From NCBI GenBank assembly GCA_947253655.1, contig CAMYAE010000002.1, positions 152,659 through 216,658 of the forward strand: a stretch of DNA of 64,000 nt, read 5' to 3'. Shown in pieces: positions 1 to 9,058 of the stretch. The position numbers and the translations under genes are program-made. Below the pieces are notes generated by a model that saw nothing but the letters and a program-made list of their open reading frames with translations, made no database searches and was not told the DNA's origin. Source of the DNA: an uncultured Bacteroidales bacterium. Its GTDB lineage: Bacteria > Bacteroidota > Bacteroidia > Bacteroidales > UBA932. How positions within the stretch are numbered: position 1 is the stretch's first letter; the number at the start of each line of letters is the position of its first letter.

Positions 1-2
1 CT

Positions 3-56
3 GAAATCCCTGAGGCTATCAACGAGCAGCTTATAGTAGACATTTACTCTAAGTAA
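3..56 (+). CDS. rpsD: 30S ribosomal protein S4, C-terminal end (partial)
   Basis: Only the last 17 codons and the TAA stop are in the window; the frame reads EIPEAINEQLIVDIYSK, which matches the usual C-terminus of bacterial S4 (IPE...INEQLIVE-YSK). S4 binds 16S rRNA and starts 30S assembly. The next gene is rpoA, 25 bases downstream, which is the standard rpsD-rpoA-rplQ order of the alpha operon and supports the call despite the short fragment. Confidence 0.85.
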   Translation, partial: EIPEAINEQLIVDIYSK

Positions 57-81
57 TAATTAACACCAAAAAAGAAATATT

Positions 82-1092
82 ATGGCAATCTTAGCATTTC
101 AAAAACCGGATAAGGTGATAATGCTCGAAGGCACTGATACCGTCGGTCGTTTCGAGTTCAGGCCTTTGGAGCCTGGCTACGGACAGACTATCGGCAATGC
201 TCTTCGTCGCATTCTTCTGTCTTCTCTGGAAGGTTTTGCTATCAGCTCGATAAAGATTAACGGTGTGGATCAGGAATTTGCGACTATACCGGGAGTTGTC
301 GAGGGTATGCAGGACATCATTCTTAACCTCAAGCAGGTAAGATTTAAAAGAATGGTGGAGACTGTAGATACAGAGGTGGCAAATGTAACAATTAGCGGAA
401 AGCATGAGTTTACCGCAGAGGATATCTCTAATGGATTGTCTTCTTTCAAGGTGCTGAATCCGGAGCTGCATATCTGTACGTTAGAGCCTTCTGTAAAATT
501 GGAAATCACGCTCACTATCACCAAAGGCAGGGGCTTTGTCCCGGCCGAGGAGGAAAGAGAAGAGAATACGCCTATAGGGACAATTCCTGTAGATGCAATC
601 TATACTCCTATCCGTAAGGTGAACTGGTCGGTGGACGATTGGCGTGTTGAGCAGAAGACTGACTATGAAAAGCTTAATCTGGAGATTGTGACAGATGGTT
701 CCATAACTCCGAATATAGCTTTACAGCATGCTGCAAACATCCTTATTTATCATTTCAAGCTATTCACGGACGACAACAAGCTCGCCCTTGAAAGCACCGT
801 TGAATCGGATTCAAAGGAGTTGGATGAGGAATCACTCCGCATGAGACATCTTCTTCTCACCAAACTTTCGGACATGGGCCTTTCCGTAAGGGCGTTCAAT
901 TGTCTGAAAGCAGCGGATATCGATACCTTCGCTGATCTTGTTTCCTATTCCAGAGCCGAACTTATGAAGTTCCGTAATTTTGGAAGGAAATCGCTCAACG
1001 AGGTTGATTTACTGATTGAGAAGATGAATCTGTCTTTCGGTATGGATGTCAGAAAGTATAATATTGAACCCAAGAAAAAGAACAACGTATAA
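82..1092 (+). CDS. rpoA: DNA-directed RNA polymerase subunit alpha
   Basis: 336 residues, normal length for the family. The N-terminal domain (about 20-235) carries the assembly signature GYGQTIGNALRRILLSSL and dimerises to seat beta and beta-prime. A linker follows, then the C-terminal domain (about 255-325, with AFNCLKAADIDTF and RNFGRKSLNE), which contacts upstream DNA and activators through helix-hairpin-helix elements. It sits between the rpsD tail and rplQ, with only 2 bases before the rplQ start, so it is cotranscribed in the alpha operon. Nothing unusual. Confidence 0.98.
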   Translation: MAILAFQKPDKVIMLEGTDTVGRFEFRPLEPGYGQTIGNALRRILLSSLEGFAISSIKINGVDQEFATIPGVVEGMQDIILNLKQVRFKRMVETVDTEVANVTISGKHEFTAEDISNGLSSFKVLNPELHICTLEPSVKLEITLTITKGRGFVPAEEEREENTPIGTIPVDAIYTPIRKVNWSVDDWRVEQKTDYEKLNLEIVTDGSITPNIALQHAANILIYHFKLFTDDNKLALESTVESDSKELDEESLRMRHLLLTKLSDMGLSVRAFNCLKAADIDTFADLVSYSRAELMKFRNFGRKSLNEVDLLIEKMNLSFGMDVRKYNIEPKKKNNV

Positions 1093-1094
1093 TC

Positions 1095-1670
1095 ATGAGG
1101 CACAATAAATCAATAAATCATCTTGGACGCAAGAGTGCACATCGCAAGGCTATGCTTTCCAACATGACATGTTCTCTTATCGAGCATAAGAGGATTGTGA
1201 CGACCGTTGCAAAAGCAAAAGCTCTTAAAATGTATGCAGAGCCGATTATCAGCAAAAGTAAAGATGATTCAACCCATTCGCGCCGTATAGTTTTCAGCTA
1301 TCTCAAAAACAAGGAAGCCGTTACCGAACTTTTCAGGACAGTGGCGCCTAAGATCGCTGACCGTCCGGGTGGATACCTTAGGGTACTCCATATCGGTTTC
1401 AGGAAAGGAGATGCCGCAGAAATGGCGCTTGTAGAGTTTGTAGACTTCAACGAAGCAGCTCTTGCATCTGCAGCTCCTAAGAAAGAGGCCAAGAAGACAA
1501 CCCGTCGTAGTCGTGCAAAGAAAGCAACCGCAGCTCCTGCAGAGGACGCAAAAGTTGCAGAGGCTCCTAAGACAGAAGAGGCTGCACCTGTTGCAGAGGC
1601 TCCTAAGGTTGACGAAGCCCCTAAAGCAGAGAAAGCTGCCAAGGCGAAAGAAACTCCTAAGGCGGAATAA
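1095..1670 (+). CDS. rplQ: 50S ribosomal protein L17 with long C-terminal extension
   Basis: 191 residues. The first about 120 are canonical L17 (MRHNKSINHLGRKSAHRKAM; later RPGGYLRVLHIGFRKGDAA). Residues about 125-191 are a low-complexity tail rich in Ala, Lys, Pro and Glu, with repeated EAPK/AEAPK units. Such tails on L17 are common in Bacteroidota; they are probably disordered and at the ribosome surface (inference). It is the last gene of the alpha operon, followed by a strong terminator hairpin. Confidence 0.97.
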   Translation: MRHNKSINHLGRKSAHRKAMLSNMTCSLIEHKRIVTTVAKAKALKMYAEPIISKSKDDSTHSRRIVFSYLKNKEAVTELFRTVAPKIADRPGGYLRVLHIGFRKGDAAEMALVEFVDFNEAALASAAPKKEAKKTTRRSRAKKATAAPAEDAKVAEAPKTEEAAPVAEAPKVDEAPKAEKAAKAKETPKAE

Positions 1671-1701
1671 ACTTTCCGCAAAGGAGAGACTATATATTAA
1701 G

Positions 1702-1740
1702 ACCGGCTCAATAACAAGAAGACGTTTGAGCCGGTTTTTT
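1702..1740 (+). terminator. Rho-independent terminator of the rpsD-rpoA-rplQ operon
   Basis: Perfect 10-bp inverted repeat, accggctcaa (1702-1711) and ttgagccggt (1726-1735), with a 14-base loop, followed by a run of T. It lies 31 bases after the rplQ stop. Confidence 0.9.
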
Positions 1741-1803
1741 ATGTTTTTACTAATAATCGGTCATGTTATTTAGGAAAACGGTTTCAAAAGAGAATTATTT
1801 ATT

Positions 1804-1811
1804 TATATTTG
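1804..1811 (+). promoter_or_regulatory. Bacteroidota-type -7 promoter element upstream of hppA
   Basis: TATATTTG matches the Bacteroidota -7 consensus TAnnTTTG, 76 bases upstream of the hppA start in an AT-rich gap just after the alpha-operon terminator. A TTTC 18 bases upstream (1782-1785) is a weak match to the TTTG -33 box. Confidence 0.6.
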
Positions 1812-1887
1812 CAAATCGAAACATAAAGTATTTTGATTTGAAATAAAAAACGATTTTAACAATCATCGTAATATAATTTTTATACTT

Positions 1888-4071
1888 ATGAACTATCTGT
1901 TCTATATCGTACCGGCAGCTTCGATTATTGCGCTGCTTTTTGCATGGATATTTTTCCGGCAGATGATGCGTGAGAGCGAAGGCACTCCGACAATGAAAGA
2001 AATCGCTCAATATGTAAGAGAGGGTGCAATGGCCTACCTTAAGCAGCAATACAAAGTGGTGCTGGTGGTATTCATCGTGCTTGCAATATTTTTCGCAGTG
2101 CTTGCATACGGTTTCAATATCCAGAATCCCTGGGTTCCTTTCGCATTTCTGACGGGAGGCTTCTTCTCCGGCCTTGCCGGTTTTATAGGCATGAAAACCG
2201 CCACCTACGCTTCTTCAAGGACGGCGAATGCTGTCAGCAGGTCGCTGAATTCCGGCCTGAAAATCGCATTCCGCTCCGGTGCCGTAATGGGGCTCACAGT
2301 GGTCGGACTGGGACTATTGGACATTTCAATATGGTATCTCATACTTCAAGCCGTCTATGACCCGTCAGTGTCGCAGAATCTCGTTGTAATCACTACAACA
2401 ATGCTGACATTCGGCATGGGTGCATCCACACAGGCCCTTTTCGCAAGGGTCGGCGGAGGAATATATACAAAAGCAGCCGATGTGGGTGCCGATATTGTAG
2501 GCAAGGTTGAGGCAAATATACCGGAAGACGATCCGAGAAATCCTGCCACAATCGCCGATAATGTAGGAGACAATGTCGGTGATGTTGCCGGAATGGGGGC
2601 AGACCTCTACGAGTCGTATTGCGGCTCTATCCTTGCAACAATGGCTCTTGGTGCATCAGCCTTTTTCGGAGATACCGATATGCAGATGAAAGCCATTATG
2701 GCTCCTATGTGCATCGCTGCTGTCGGTGTGATCCTGTCTATTATCGGCATATTCGCCGTCAGGACAAAGGACGGAGCCGGGCTTATGGAGCTGCTTAAAT
2801 CATTGAGCGTAGGCACTAATCTCAGTGCCGTGCTGATTGCGGCTTTTACTTTCGGCATCTTCTATGTGCTTGGTTTCGACAATTGGTGGATGCTTAGCCT
2901 TTCGGTGCTTTCAGGCCTGCTCGCCGGAGTCATAATAGGAAAGGTTACCGAATATTATACCTCCCACTCATATAAGCCGACACAAAAGTTGGCGGAGAGT
3001 TCAAAGACAGGACCTGCCACGGTGATTATCGGTGGCGTCGGTTTGGGAATGATTTCCACAGCCGTACCGGTTATTACCATAGCAGTTGCCATAATCCTGT
3101 CTTTTGCATTTGCAACAGGGTTTTCATTCTCTCCGGACGCTTTGAGCGAAGGTCTTTACGGTATCAGTATTGCTGCCGTCGGCATGCTCTCTACGCTTGG
3201 AATAACTTTGGCCACCGATGCATACGGGCCTATTGCAGATAATGCAGGAGGAAACGCCCAGATGAGCGAACTTGATCCTGTCGTGCGTCAGAGGACCGAT
3301 GTCTTGGATGCTCTTGGCAACACCACGGCTGCCACCGGAAAGGGCTTCGCCATAGGTTCTGCAGCACTGACCGCCCTTGCCCTCTTGGCTTCATATATCG
3401 AAGAAATAAAGATTGGCCTGGGTCATATTGGCAGGAGCGTCATAACCATAGGGGACAGGGCTGTAAACGTCGCACATGCCACTATTCCGGACATAGTTGA
3501 ATACTATAATATAAACATGATGAATCCTGTTGTTCTAACAGGAATATTCATAGGGGCCATGATGGCTTTCCTGTTCTGCGGTCTTACCATGAATGCCGTC
3601 GGCAGGGCTGCCCAGAAAATGGTCGTTGAGGTCAGACGTCAGTTCAAAGAAATTGCCGGCATACTCGAAGGCAAGCAAAGGCCTGACTATAAATCTTGTG
3701 TACAGATTTCCACAAAAGCCGCCCAGCGCGAAATGGTACTGCCGTCAGTTATGGCTATATTGGTGCCTGTTGCAGTAGGTCTGCTGCTTGGTCCTGCCGG
3801 AGTTATAGGTCTGTTGGCGGGCGGTCTCGGAGCCGGTTTTGTCTTGGCAATTTTCCTTGCCAATTCCGGCGGAGCGTGGGATAATGCCAAAAAATATGTT
3901 GAGGACGGCCATTTCGGTGGCAAGAATTCGGAGTCTCACAAGGCGACAATCGTCGGAGACACCGTTGGAGACCCGTTCAAGGACACTTCAGGCCCGTCTC
4001 TCAATATCTTGATCAAGCTTATGAGTATGGTCTCAATAGTAATGGCCGGCCTCTCTGTTCTGATACATTAG
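1888..4071 (+). CDS. hppA: Membrane-bound ion-pumping pyrophosphatase
   Basis: 727 residues with about 16 hydrophobic segments, normal for the family. It hydrolyses pyrophosphate and pumps Na+ and/or H+ across the inner membrane. Family motifs are intact: AADVGADIVGKVE, then NPATIADNVGDNVGDVAGMG for PPi/Mg2+ binding, and SHKATIVGDTVGDPFKDTSG at the C-terminus. Around residues 475-490 it reads GNTTAATGKGFAIGSA. The Ala after GNTT, where K+-independent enzymes have Lys, marks the K+-dependent class, which includes Na+ and dual Na+/H+ pumps of anaerobes. The pumped ion cannot be settled here. Single gene with its own promoter-like element; no clear terminator seen downstream. Confidence 0.97.
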   Translation: MNYLFYIVPAASIIALLFAWIFFRQMMRESEGTPTMKEIAQYVREGAMAYLKQQYKVVLVVFIVLAIFFAVLAYGFNIQNPWVPFAFLTGGFFSGLAGFIGMKTATYASSRTANAVSRSLNSGLKIAFRSGAVMGLTVVGLGLLDISIWYLILQAVYDPSVSQNLVVITTTMLTFGMGASTQALFARVGGGIYTKAADVGADIVGKVEANIPEDDPRNPATIADNVGDNVGDVAGMGADLYESYCGSILATMALGASAFFGDTDMQMKAIMAPMCIAAVGVILSIIGIFAVRTKDGAGLMELLKSLSVGTNLSAVLIAAFTFGIFYVLGFDNWWMLSLSVLSGLLAGVIIGKVTEYYTSHSYKPTQKLAESSKTGPATVIIGGVGLGMISTAVPVITIAVAIILSFAFATGFSFSPDALSEGLYGISIAAVGMLSTLGITLATDAYGPIADNAGGNAQMSELDPVVRQRTDVLDALGNTTAATGKGFAIGSAALTALALLASYIEEIKIGLGHIGRSVITIGDRAVNVAHATIPDIVEYYNINMMNPVVLTGIFIGAMMAFLFCGLTMNAVGRAAQKMVVEVRRQFKEIAGILEGKQRPDYKSCVQISTKAAQREMVLPSVMAILVPVAVGLLLGPAGVIGLLAGGLGAGFVLAIFLANSGGAWDNAKKYVEDGHFGGKNSESHKATIVGDTVGDPFKDTSGPSLNILIKLMSMVSIVMAGLSVLIH

Positions 4072-4142
4072 GAGACTTCCAATCCGTTTTTTCGACACGG
4101 TGGTTCCCTTCCCCGGTGAAAGAGAAAAACATGGAAATCCTT

Positions 4143-4193
4143 TTCATTTGCAGTTACCAATTCTTTTGAATATTATTAAAAGAATTGGTAACT
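4143..4193 (+). promoter_or_regulatory. Probable promoter and LacI-family operator (perfect 16-bp inverted repeat)
   Basis: TTCATTTG (4143-4150) is one base off the TAnnTTTG -7 consensus. Directly downstream is a perfect 16-bp inverted repeat, agttaccaattctttt (4152-4167) and aaaagaattggtaact (4178-4193), separated by 10 AT-rich bases. It would cover the transcription start, the usual place for a repressor operator, and lies 30 bases before the lacI-type gene. There is no T-run after it, so it is not a typical terminator for hppA. The operator role is inference. Confidence 0.55.
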
Positions 4194-4222
4194 TGCATAA
4201 TTATTGAATAACATCTGATAAT

Positions 4223-5269
4223 ATGAAACGAATAACAATAAGAGATGTAGCTCGGGAAGCGGGTGTGTCAGTGACGCTTGTTTCATTTGTCATGAACGCC
4301 AAAAGGGATAAAGACGGTCGCCTCGACTGTCCGGTAAATCCCGATACGGCAAAAAGAGTCCTTCAGGTGGCCGAAAGGCTCGGTTATAGAAGGAATTTCG
4401 CCGCCGCATCATTAAGAAGCGGCAAATCCAACACGATAGCAGTAATACCTACGGATATATCCAATAAATTTTTTGCCGGTATATCCCGTTGCATTGAAGA
4501 TATGGCCCATAAATACGGCTACACAGTTTTCTTCGCGAGCTCCGATGAAGACGCAAAACGGCTTAGCGATGTTATGGATGCCTTTTTGGCTCATAATATC
4601 GATGGCGTCATAGTCGCCCCTTGCACCGGCGGCGATGCGGCCATTCAGAAAGCTATTGATGCAAGAGTGCCTGTAGTGCTTCTGGACAGGAATATCGAAG
4701 GTTTCAGCGGAGTAGGGAAAGTGCTGCTTGACGATGCCGAAGCAGGACGTATGGGCACCAGCCTTATGTTGGACAAGGGCTTCAGGAATGTTGAAATGAT
4801 ATCATATACGCTTGGAATATCCAGCCTCTCCGAAAGGGAAGCCGGTTACAGAAGGGCTATGATGGAACATGACCTATACGACAATGCCAGAGTGCACTAT
4901 ACCACCTACGGAGATGCCGCAAATGACGTAGAGAGATTTATCAAAAGTGCCGTTGAAAGAGGAGTTGACGGATTTTTCCTGCCGACTTATTCTTTGTCTG
5001 CTCTCGTCCTTTCTGCTATGAAGAAGCTTGGACTGAAAACTCCGGACGACCTTGCCATTCTCGGCTTCGATGAGAGTGACATATACAGCCTCTATGAAAC
5101 TACGGTCTCGCATATTGTGCAGCCGCTTAAGGATTTGGGAGAAAAATCGGTCGAGGTGCTTAGTGCAATGATTCAAGGCAAAGAAGCCCAAAGCATCAAG
5201 CTCAAACCAAAACTCATTATAGGAGGCTCAACTGAAAAAATTACAAAAACAAATAACAACCGTAAATAA
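4223..5269 (+). CDS. LacI-family transcriptional regulator
   Basis: 348 residues. The N-terminal helix-turn-helix reads TIRDVAREAGVSVTLVSFVMN (about residues 4-24), followed by a hinge segment (ERLGYRRNFAAASLRSGKS) and a periplasmic-binding-protein-like effector domain from about residue 65 (NTIAVIPTDISNKFFAGI ... LAILGFDESDIYSLYETTVS). Its stop codon directly abuts the ATG of the next gene, so it is translationally linked to the deaminase-like/deacetylase and transketolase genes it probably controls. The operator-like inverted repeat upstream suggests autoregulation. The effector is unknown; an amino-sugar or sugar phosphate is a reasonable guess from context. Confidence 0.92.
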   Translation: MKRITIRDVAREAGVSVTLVSFVMNAKRDKDGRLDCPVNPDTAKRVLQVAERLGYRRNFAAASLRSGKSNTIAVIPTDISNKFFAGISRCIEDMAHKYGYTVFFASSDEDAKRLSDVMDAFLAHNIDGVIVAPCTGGDAAIQKAIDARVPVVLLDRNIEGFSGVGKVLLDDAEAGRMGTSLMLDKGFRNVEMISYTLGISSLSEREAGYRRAMMEHDLYDNARVHYTTYGDAANDVERFIKSAVERGVDGFFLPTYSLSALVLSAMKKLGLKTPDDLAILGFDESDIYSLYETTVSHIVQPLKDLGEKSVEVLSAMIQGKEAQSIKLKPKLIIGGSTEKITKTNNNRK

Positions 5270-7204
5270 ATGAAACACTTTACATTACCGCAAGACGGCC
5301 ACCTCATTGAGGCAGGACTTCCGAAAGGAATTCTTCATGCTTACGAGAAAATATATACTGAAATATCAGCCGATTCGACGGAGGCATGCGACAAGATAGC
5401 CGATATAATCATAAAGTCAATCAAGGATTTTGAAGCTGCCGGCAACGGCAGAAATTTCAAGCTCGGCCTCACTACAGGCTCATCGCCGGTCTCATTATAT
5501 AATTGGCTCACAAGGAGATATAATGAGGGAAAGATCTCTTTCAAGAACGTGGATATTTTCTCAATCGATGAATACTACCCGGTGACGAATATCGAGTCGC
5601 AGAGCCGCAACAGCAGACTTTACACCGAATTTCTGAATAAGGTGGATGTTCGCAAGGAGAACATACACATTCCGGACGGTACCGTGCCTCAGGATAAGGT
5701 GTCGGAGTATTGCTCGGAATTCGAGAAAACCGTTAGAGATCTCGATCTGCTTGTTGTAGGTGTAGGAGAGCATGGCCAGGTGGGATTTAACGAGTCAGGG
5801 ACTTCACTTAAAAGCCACACAAGGACTGTGCTACTGTCTTACAGGTCGCGTAAGAGGCAGGCAAGCAACTTCAACGGCAATATAGACGCAACGCCAAAAT
5901 CAGCCATTACCATAGGCATAGATACCATTATGTCCGCAAAGCGGATAATACTTATGGCATGGGGCGAAGACAAGGCCGAGGCGGTATCGAGGATTACTGA
6001 GGGGGAAATGGATTCTGCATGGCCGGCATCTTTTCTTCAGGCTCACGACAATCTTACCTTATACGCCGATGACACATCTGCCAGCCTGCTTACCAGAGTA
6101 GCCGCTCCTTGGATGGTGGGTCCTTGCGAATGGACTACGAAATTCAAGAGGAAAGCCGTAATCTGGCTTTGCCGCAAGCTGAACAAGCCGATACTTAAAC
6201 TTACACATCAGGACTATATCGAAAACTCATTGGGAGAACTTCTGGAATTGTTCGGTCCTTATGATAAAATCAATATAGACGTATTCAATGACTTGCAGCA
6301 CACCATTACCGGATGGCCGGGAGGGAAGCCTAATGCCGACGACACTACAAGACCCGTCAAATCCAAACCGTTCCCTAAGAAGGTGCTGATTTTCTCACCG
6401 CATCCGGACGATGATGTAATCTCCATGGGCGGCACATTTATCAGGCTTGTGGAACAAGGACACGATGTACATGTCGCTTATCAGACTTCCGGCAATGTGG
6501 CCGTTCACGATGATGTGGTGCTCCAGCATCTGGATGCCGCCTACCAGTTAGGCTTCGCTGATAAATTTGAAGAGGTCGAGAAGATTATCGCCTCCAAGAA
6601 AGCGGGAGAGGCAGAGCCGAGGGCTTTATTGGATATGAAAGGCGCAATCAGACGGAGCGAGGCAAGAAGTGCCGTCCGTTCGTTCGGTCTCAATGAAAAT
6701 ACCAATGTGCATTTCCTGAACCTCCCGTTCTACGAGTCAGGCGGTGTTGTTAAACTGCCAAGCACTCAAAAGGATATAGATATAATCAAAGCACTTGTCA
6801 AAGAGCTGCACCCTGACCAGATTTATATGGCCGGTGATCTTGCAGACCCGCACGGCACGCATAGAGTATGTACGGAAGCCGCTTTGGATGCTATCAAGCA
6901 GTTGAAAGAAGAGGGTGAGACTTGGTTGGATTCAACGACAATATGGCTATATAGAGGAGCCTGGATGGAATGGGAGCTCGGTCGTGTGGATATGGCTGTT
7001 CCGCTTAGCCCCGGCGAGATGATCAAAAAGCGTCATGCTATCTTCCGCCACCTTTCCCAGAAAGATATAGTCCCTTTCCCAGGGGATGATCCGAGAGAAT
7101 TCTGGCAGAGGGCAGAGGAGCGTACCCAGAACACGGCTGCCTTGTATGATAAATTGGGAATGGCTGAATATCAGGCCATTGAGGTTTTCTTGAAACTTTG
7201 TTAA
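5270..7204 (+). CDS. Fusion of glucosamine-6-phosphate deaminase-like domain and PIG-L/LmbE deacetylase
   Basis: 644 residues in two parts. Residues about 25-340 resemble NagB (TTGSSPVSLYNWL at 68-80, FSIDEYYP at 97-104, GVGEHGQVGFNESG at 164-177). Residues about 371-640 are a PIG-L/LmbE deacetylase with zinc motif PHPDDD (377-382) and DPHGTH (526-531). NagB-PIGL fusions occur in Bacteroidota and are usually annotated nagB. Aligned to E. coli NagB, the Asp72 equivalent (Asp100) and Glu148 equivalent (Glu175) are kept, but Asp141 and the catalytic His143 are replaced by His168 and Gln170. Deamination activity is therefore uncertain and the N-domain may bind rather than convert sugar phosphate. 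The PIG-L domain keeps its metal residues and probably removes an N-acyl group from an amino sugar. Second gene of the LacI operon. Confidence 0.88.
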   Translation: MKHFTLPQDGHLIEAGLPKGILHAYEKIYTEISADSTEACDKIADIIIKSIKDFEAAGNGRNFKLGLTTGSSPVSLYNWLTRRYNEGKISFKNVDIFSIDEYYPVTNIESQSRNSRLYTEFLNKVDVRKENIHIPDGTVPQDKVSEYCSEFEKTVRDLDLLVVGVGEHGQVGFNESGTSLKSHTRTVLLSYRSRKRQASNFNGNIDATPKSAITIGIDTIMSAKRIILMAWGEDKAEAVSRITEGEMDSAWPASFLQAHDNLTLYADDTSASLLTRVAAPWMVGPCEWTTKFKRKAVIWLCRKLNKPILKLTHQDYIENSLGELLELFGPYDKINIDVFNDLQHTITGWPGGKPNADDTTRPVKSKPFPKKVLIFSPHPDDDVISMGGTFIRLVEQGHDVHVAYQTSGNVAVHDDVVLQHLDAAYQLGFADKFEEVEKIIASKKAGEAEPRALLDMKGAIRRSEARSAVRSFGLNENTNVHFLNLPFYESGGVVKLPSTQKDIDIIKALVKELHPDQIYMAGDLADPHGTHRVCTEAALDAIKQLKEEGETWLDSTTIWLYRGAWMEWELGRVDMAVPLSPGEMIKKRHAIFRHLSQKDIVPFPGDDPREFWQRAEERTQNTAALYDKLGMAEYQAIEVFLKLC

Positions 7205-7217
7205 AACCACATAGAAT

Positions 7218-8060
7218 ATGACAGTTGATGAGTTGAGGAAAATCGCCTCGCAGGTCCGTAGGGATATTGTGAGAGCGGTCACTTTGGCCAAATCGGGACA
7301 CCCCGGCGGGTCAATGAGCAGTACCGACATTCTTACAGCACTCTATTTCAGTGTTATGAAGCATGACCCGGCCACCTGGACAAGGAGTGGAAAGGGTCAG
7401 GATGTGTTTGTGCTTTCAGCAGGACACATGACTCCGGTCTACTATTCATTGCTGGCAAGGAGCGGTTATTTTCCTGTCAGCGAGCTTAACACGTTCCGTA
7501 AATTCGGGACAAGGCTCCAGGGGCATCCTTCCGTTGAAAGAGGACTTCCCGGTGTAACCCAGGCCGCAGGCTCATTAGGACAAGGACTTTCCGCCGCCGC
7601 AGGCATTGCATTAGGTAAGAAAATCGACCGTGAGGACAACTTTGTCTATGTTTTGTGCGGAGACGGCGAAAGTGAAGAGGGTCAGATATGGGAGGCTGCC
7701 AATTTTGCCGCCCATACCAAATTGGACAATCTTATAGCCATGACGGACTGGAACAACCAGCAGATAGACGGCACAGTGGAAGAGGTGGCCGGTTTGGGCG
7801 ATCTTGAGGCAAAGTGGAAAGCCTATAGATGGAATGTCATAGTGGCCGACGGTCACGATTTTGAATCGATACTTGCCGCATTTTCCGCAGCAAAGTCCGC
7901 CAAGGGCTTAGGAAAGCCTACAATGATACTTTTCAATACCGATATGGGAAAGGGCGTCGATTTTATGGCCGGTACCTGTAAATGGCACGGAAAAGCCCTG
8001 TCTGAAGAGCAATGTGAGGAGGCTTTGAAACAGCTTCCTGAAACCTTAGGAGACTTTTAA
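7218..8060 (+). CDS. Transketolase, N-terminal (TPP-binding) subunit
   Basis: 280 residues, matching the stand-alone N-terminal half of split transketolases. It has the substrate-end motifs SGHPGGSMS (near residue 30) and GHP, and the thiamine diphosphate site GDGESEEGQIWEA followed by NN (about residues 148-178). With the next gene it should form a heterotetrameric enzyme that moves two-carbon units between ketose and aldose phosphates in the pentose phosphate pathway. It starts 13 bases after the deacetylase fusion and ends 1 base before the C-terminal subunit. Fructose-6-phosphate, the product expected from amino-sugar breakdown, is a transketolase substrate, which fits the operon. Confidence 0.94.
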   Translation: MTVDELRKIASQVRRDIVRAVTLAKSGHPGGSMSSTDILTALYFSVMKHDPATWTRSGKGQDVFVLSAGHMTPVYYSLLARSGYFPVSELNTFRKFGTRLQGHPSVERGLPGVTQAAGSLGQGLSAAAGIALGKKIDREDNFVYVLCGDGESEEGQIWEAANFAAHTKLDNLIAMTDWNNQQIDGTVEEVAGLGDLEAKWKAYRWNVIVADGHDFESILAAFSAAKSAKGLGKPTMILFNTDMGKGVDFMAGTCKWHGKALSEEQCEEALKQLPETLGDF

Positions 8061-8061
8061 T

Positions 8062-9024
8062 ATGAAACATTACACTGATACGGGAAAAAAGGACACCCGC
8101 AGCGGTTTTGGTGCGGGCTTGTACGAGGTCGGGAAGAGCGATTCCAGAATTGTCGCCCTGACTGCGGATTTGAAGGGCTCTCTGAAAATGGATAAGTTTG
8201 CAGAAGAGTTTCCTGACAGGTTTATCCAGTGCGGCATAGCTGAAGCCAATATGATTGGAGTTGCTGCCGGTCTTGCAATAACAGGTAAGATTCCTTTTGC
8301 CGGGTCTTTTGCCGAATTCGTTACCGGCAGAGTGTATGACCAGGTGCGACAGGAAGTCGCCTATGGGGAGACAAATGTCAAAATTGCCGCTTCCCATGCC
8401 GGAATTACTTTAGGAGAAGACGGGGCTACACATCAGACAATGGAAGATATTGCCCTGATGAGGGCTTTGCCGGGTATGGTGGTGATTAATCCTTGCGACT
8501 ACAATCAGACTAAGGCTGCCACTATTGCCGCAGCAAAATACGAAGGCCCCGTATATCTTCGTTTCGGACGCCCTGCCGTACCTAATTTCACCCCCGAAGA
8601 CCAGGTTTTTGAAATTGGCAAGGCCATTGTGTTGAATGAGGGAGAAGATGTTTCGATTTTTGCTACAGGCCATTTGGTCTGGGAGGCTTTAAGGGCGGCT
8701 GAAATGCTTGAAAATCAAGGTATTTCTGCTGAAGTGATAGATATTGCCACTATCAAGCCTTTGGATGAGGATGCAGTGCTGATGTCGGCTTCGAAGACGC
8801 GTGCCGTAGTTGTGGCAGAAGAACATAATGCAGCCGGAGGATTGGGTGAGCTTATAGCCGGTGTCTTGGCCAGCAAAGCTCCTGTTGCCATGGAGTTTAT
8901 AAACGGAGGAGACAGATTCGGCCAGACAGGCAAGCCGGCAGAACTTATGACGGCTTACGGCCTTGATGCCGAGCATATAGTCGAGGCGGCAGCATCTGTT
9001 ATAAAGAGAAGCAAGAGAGGATAG
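8062..9024 (+). CDS. Transketolase, C-terminal subunit
   Basis: 320 residues, matching the stand-alone Pyr plus C-terminal domains of split transketolases. The Pyr-domain Glu that activates TPP lies in CGIAEANMIGVAAGLA; HAGITLGEDGATHQ follows, and the C-terminal domain starts near residue 190. The pairing and spacing (ATG one base after the N-subunit stop) make the two-subunit enzyme clear. A distant DXS-like or acetoin-dehydrogenase-like reading is less likely, because GEDGATHQ and the split N/C order are typical for transketolase. Confidence 0.94.
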   Translation: MKHYTDTGKKDTRSGFGAGLYEVGKSDSRIVALTADLKGSLKMDKFAEEFPDRFIQCGIAEANMIGVAAGLAITGKIPFAGSFAEFVTGRVYDQVRQEVAYGETNVKIAASHAGITLGEDGATHQTMEDIALMRALPGMVVINPCDYNQTKAATIAAAKYEGPVYLRFGRPAVPNFTPEDQVFEIGKAIVLNEGEDVSIFATGHLVWEALRAAEMLENQGISAEVIDIATIKPLDEDAVLMSASKTRAVVVAEEHNAAGGLGELIAGVLASKAPVAMEFINGGDRFGQTGKPAELMTAYGLDAEHIVEAAASVIKRSKRG

Positions 9025-9058
9025 TAGTTGTCATTCTATCAAAGAAACTTGTACAGCA

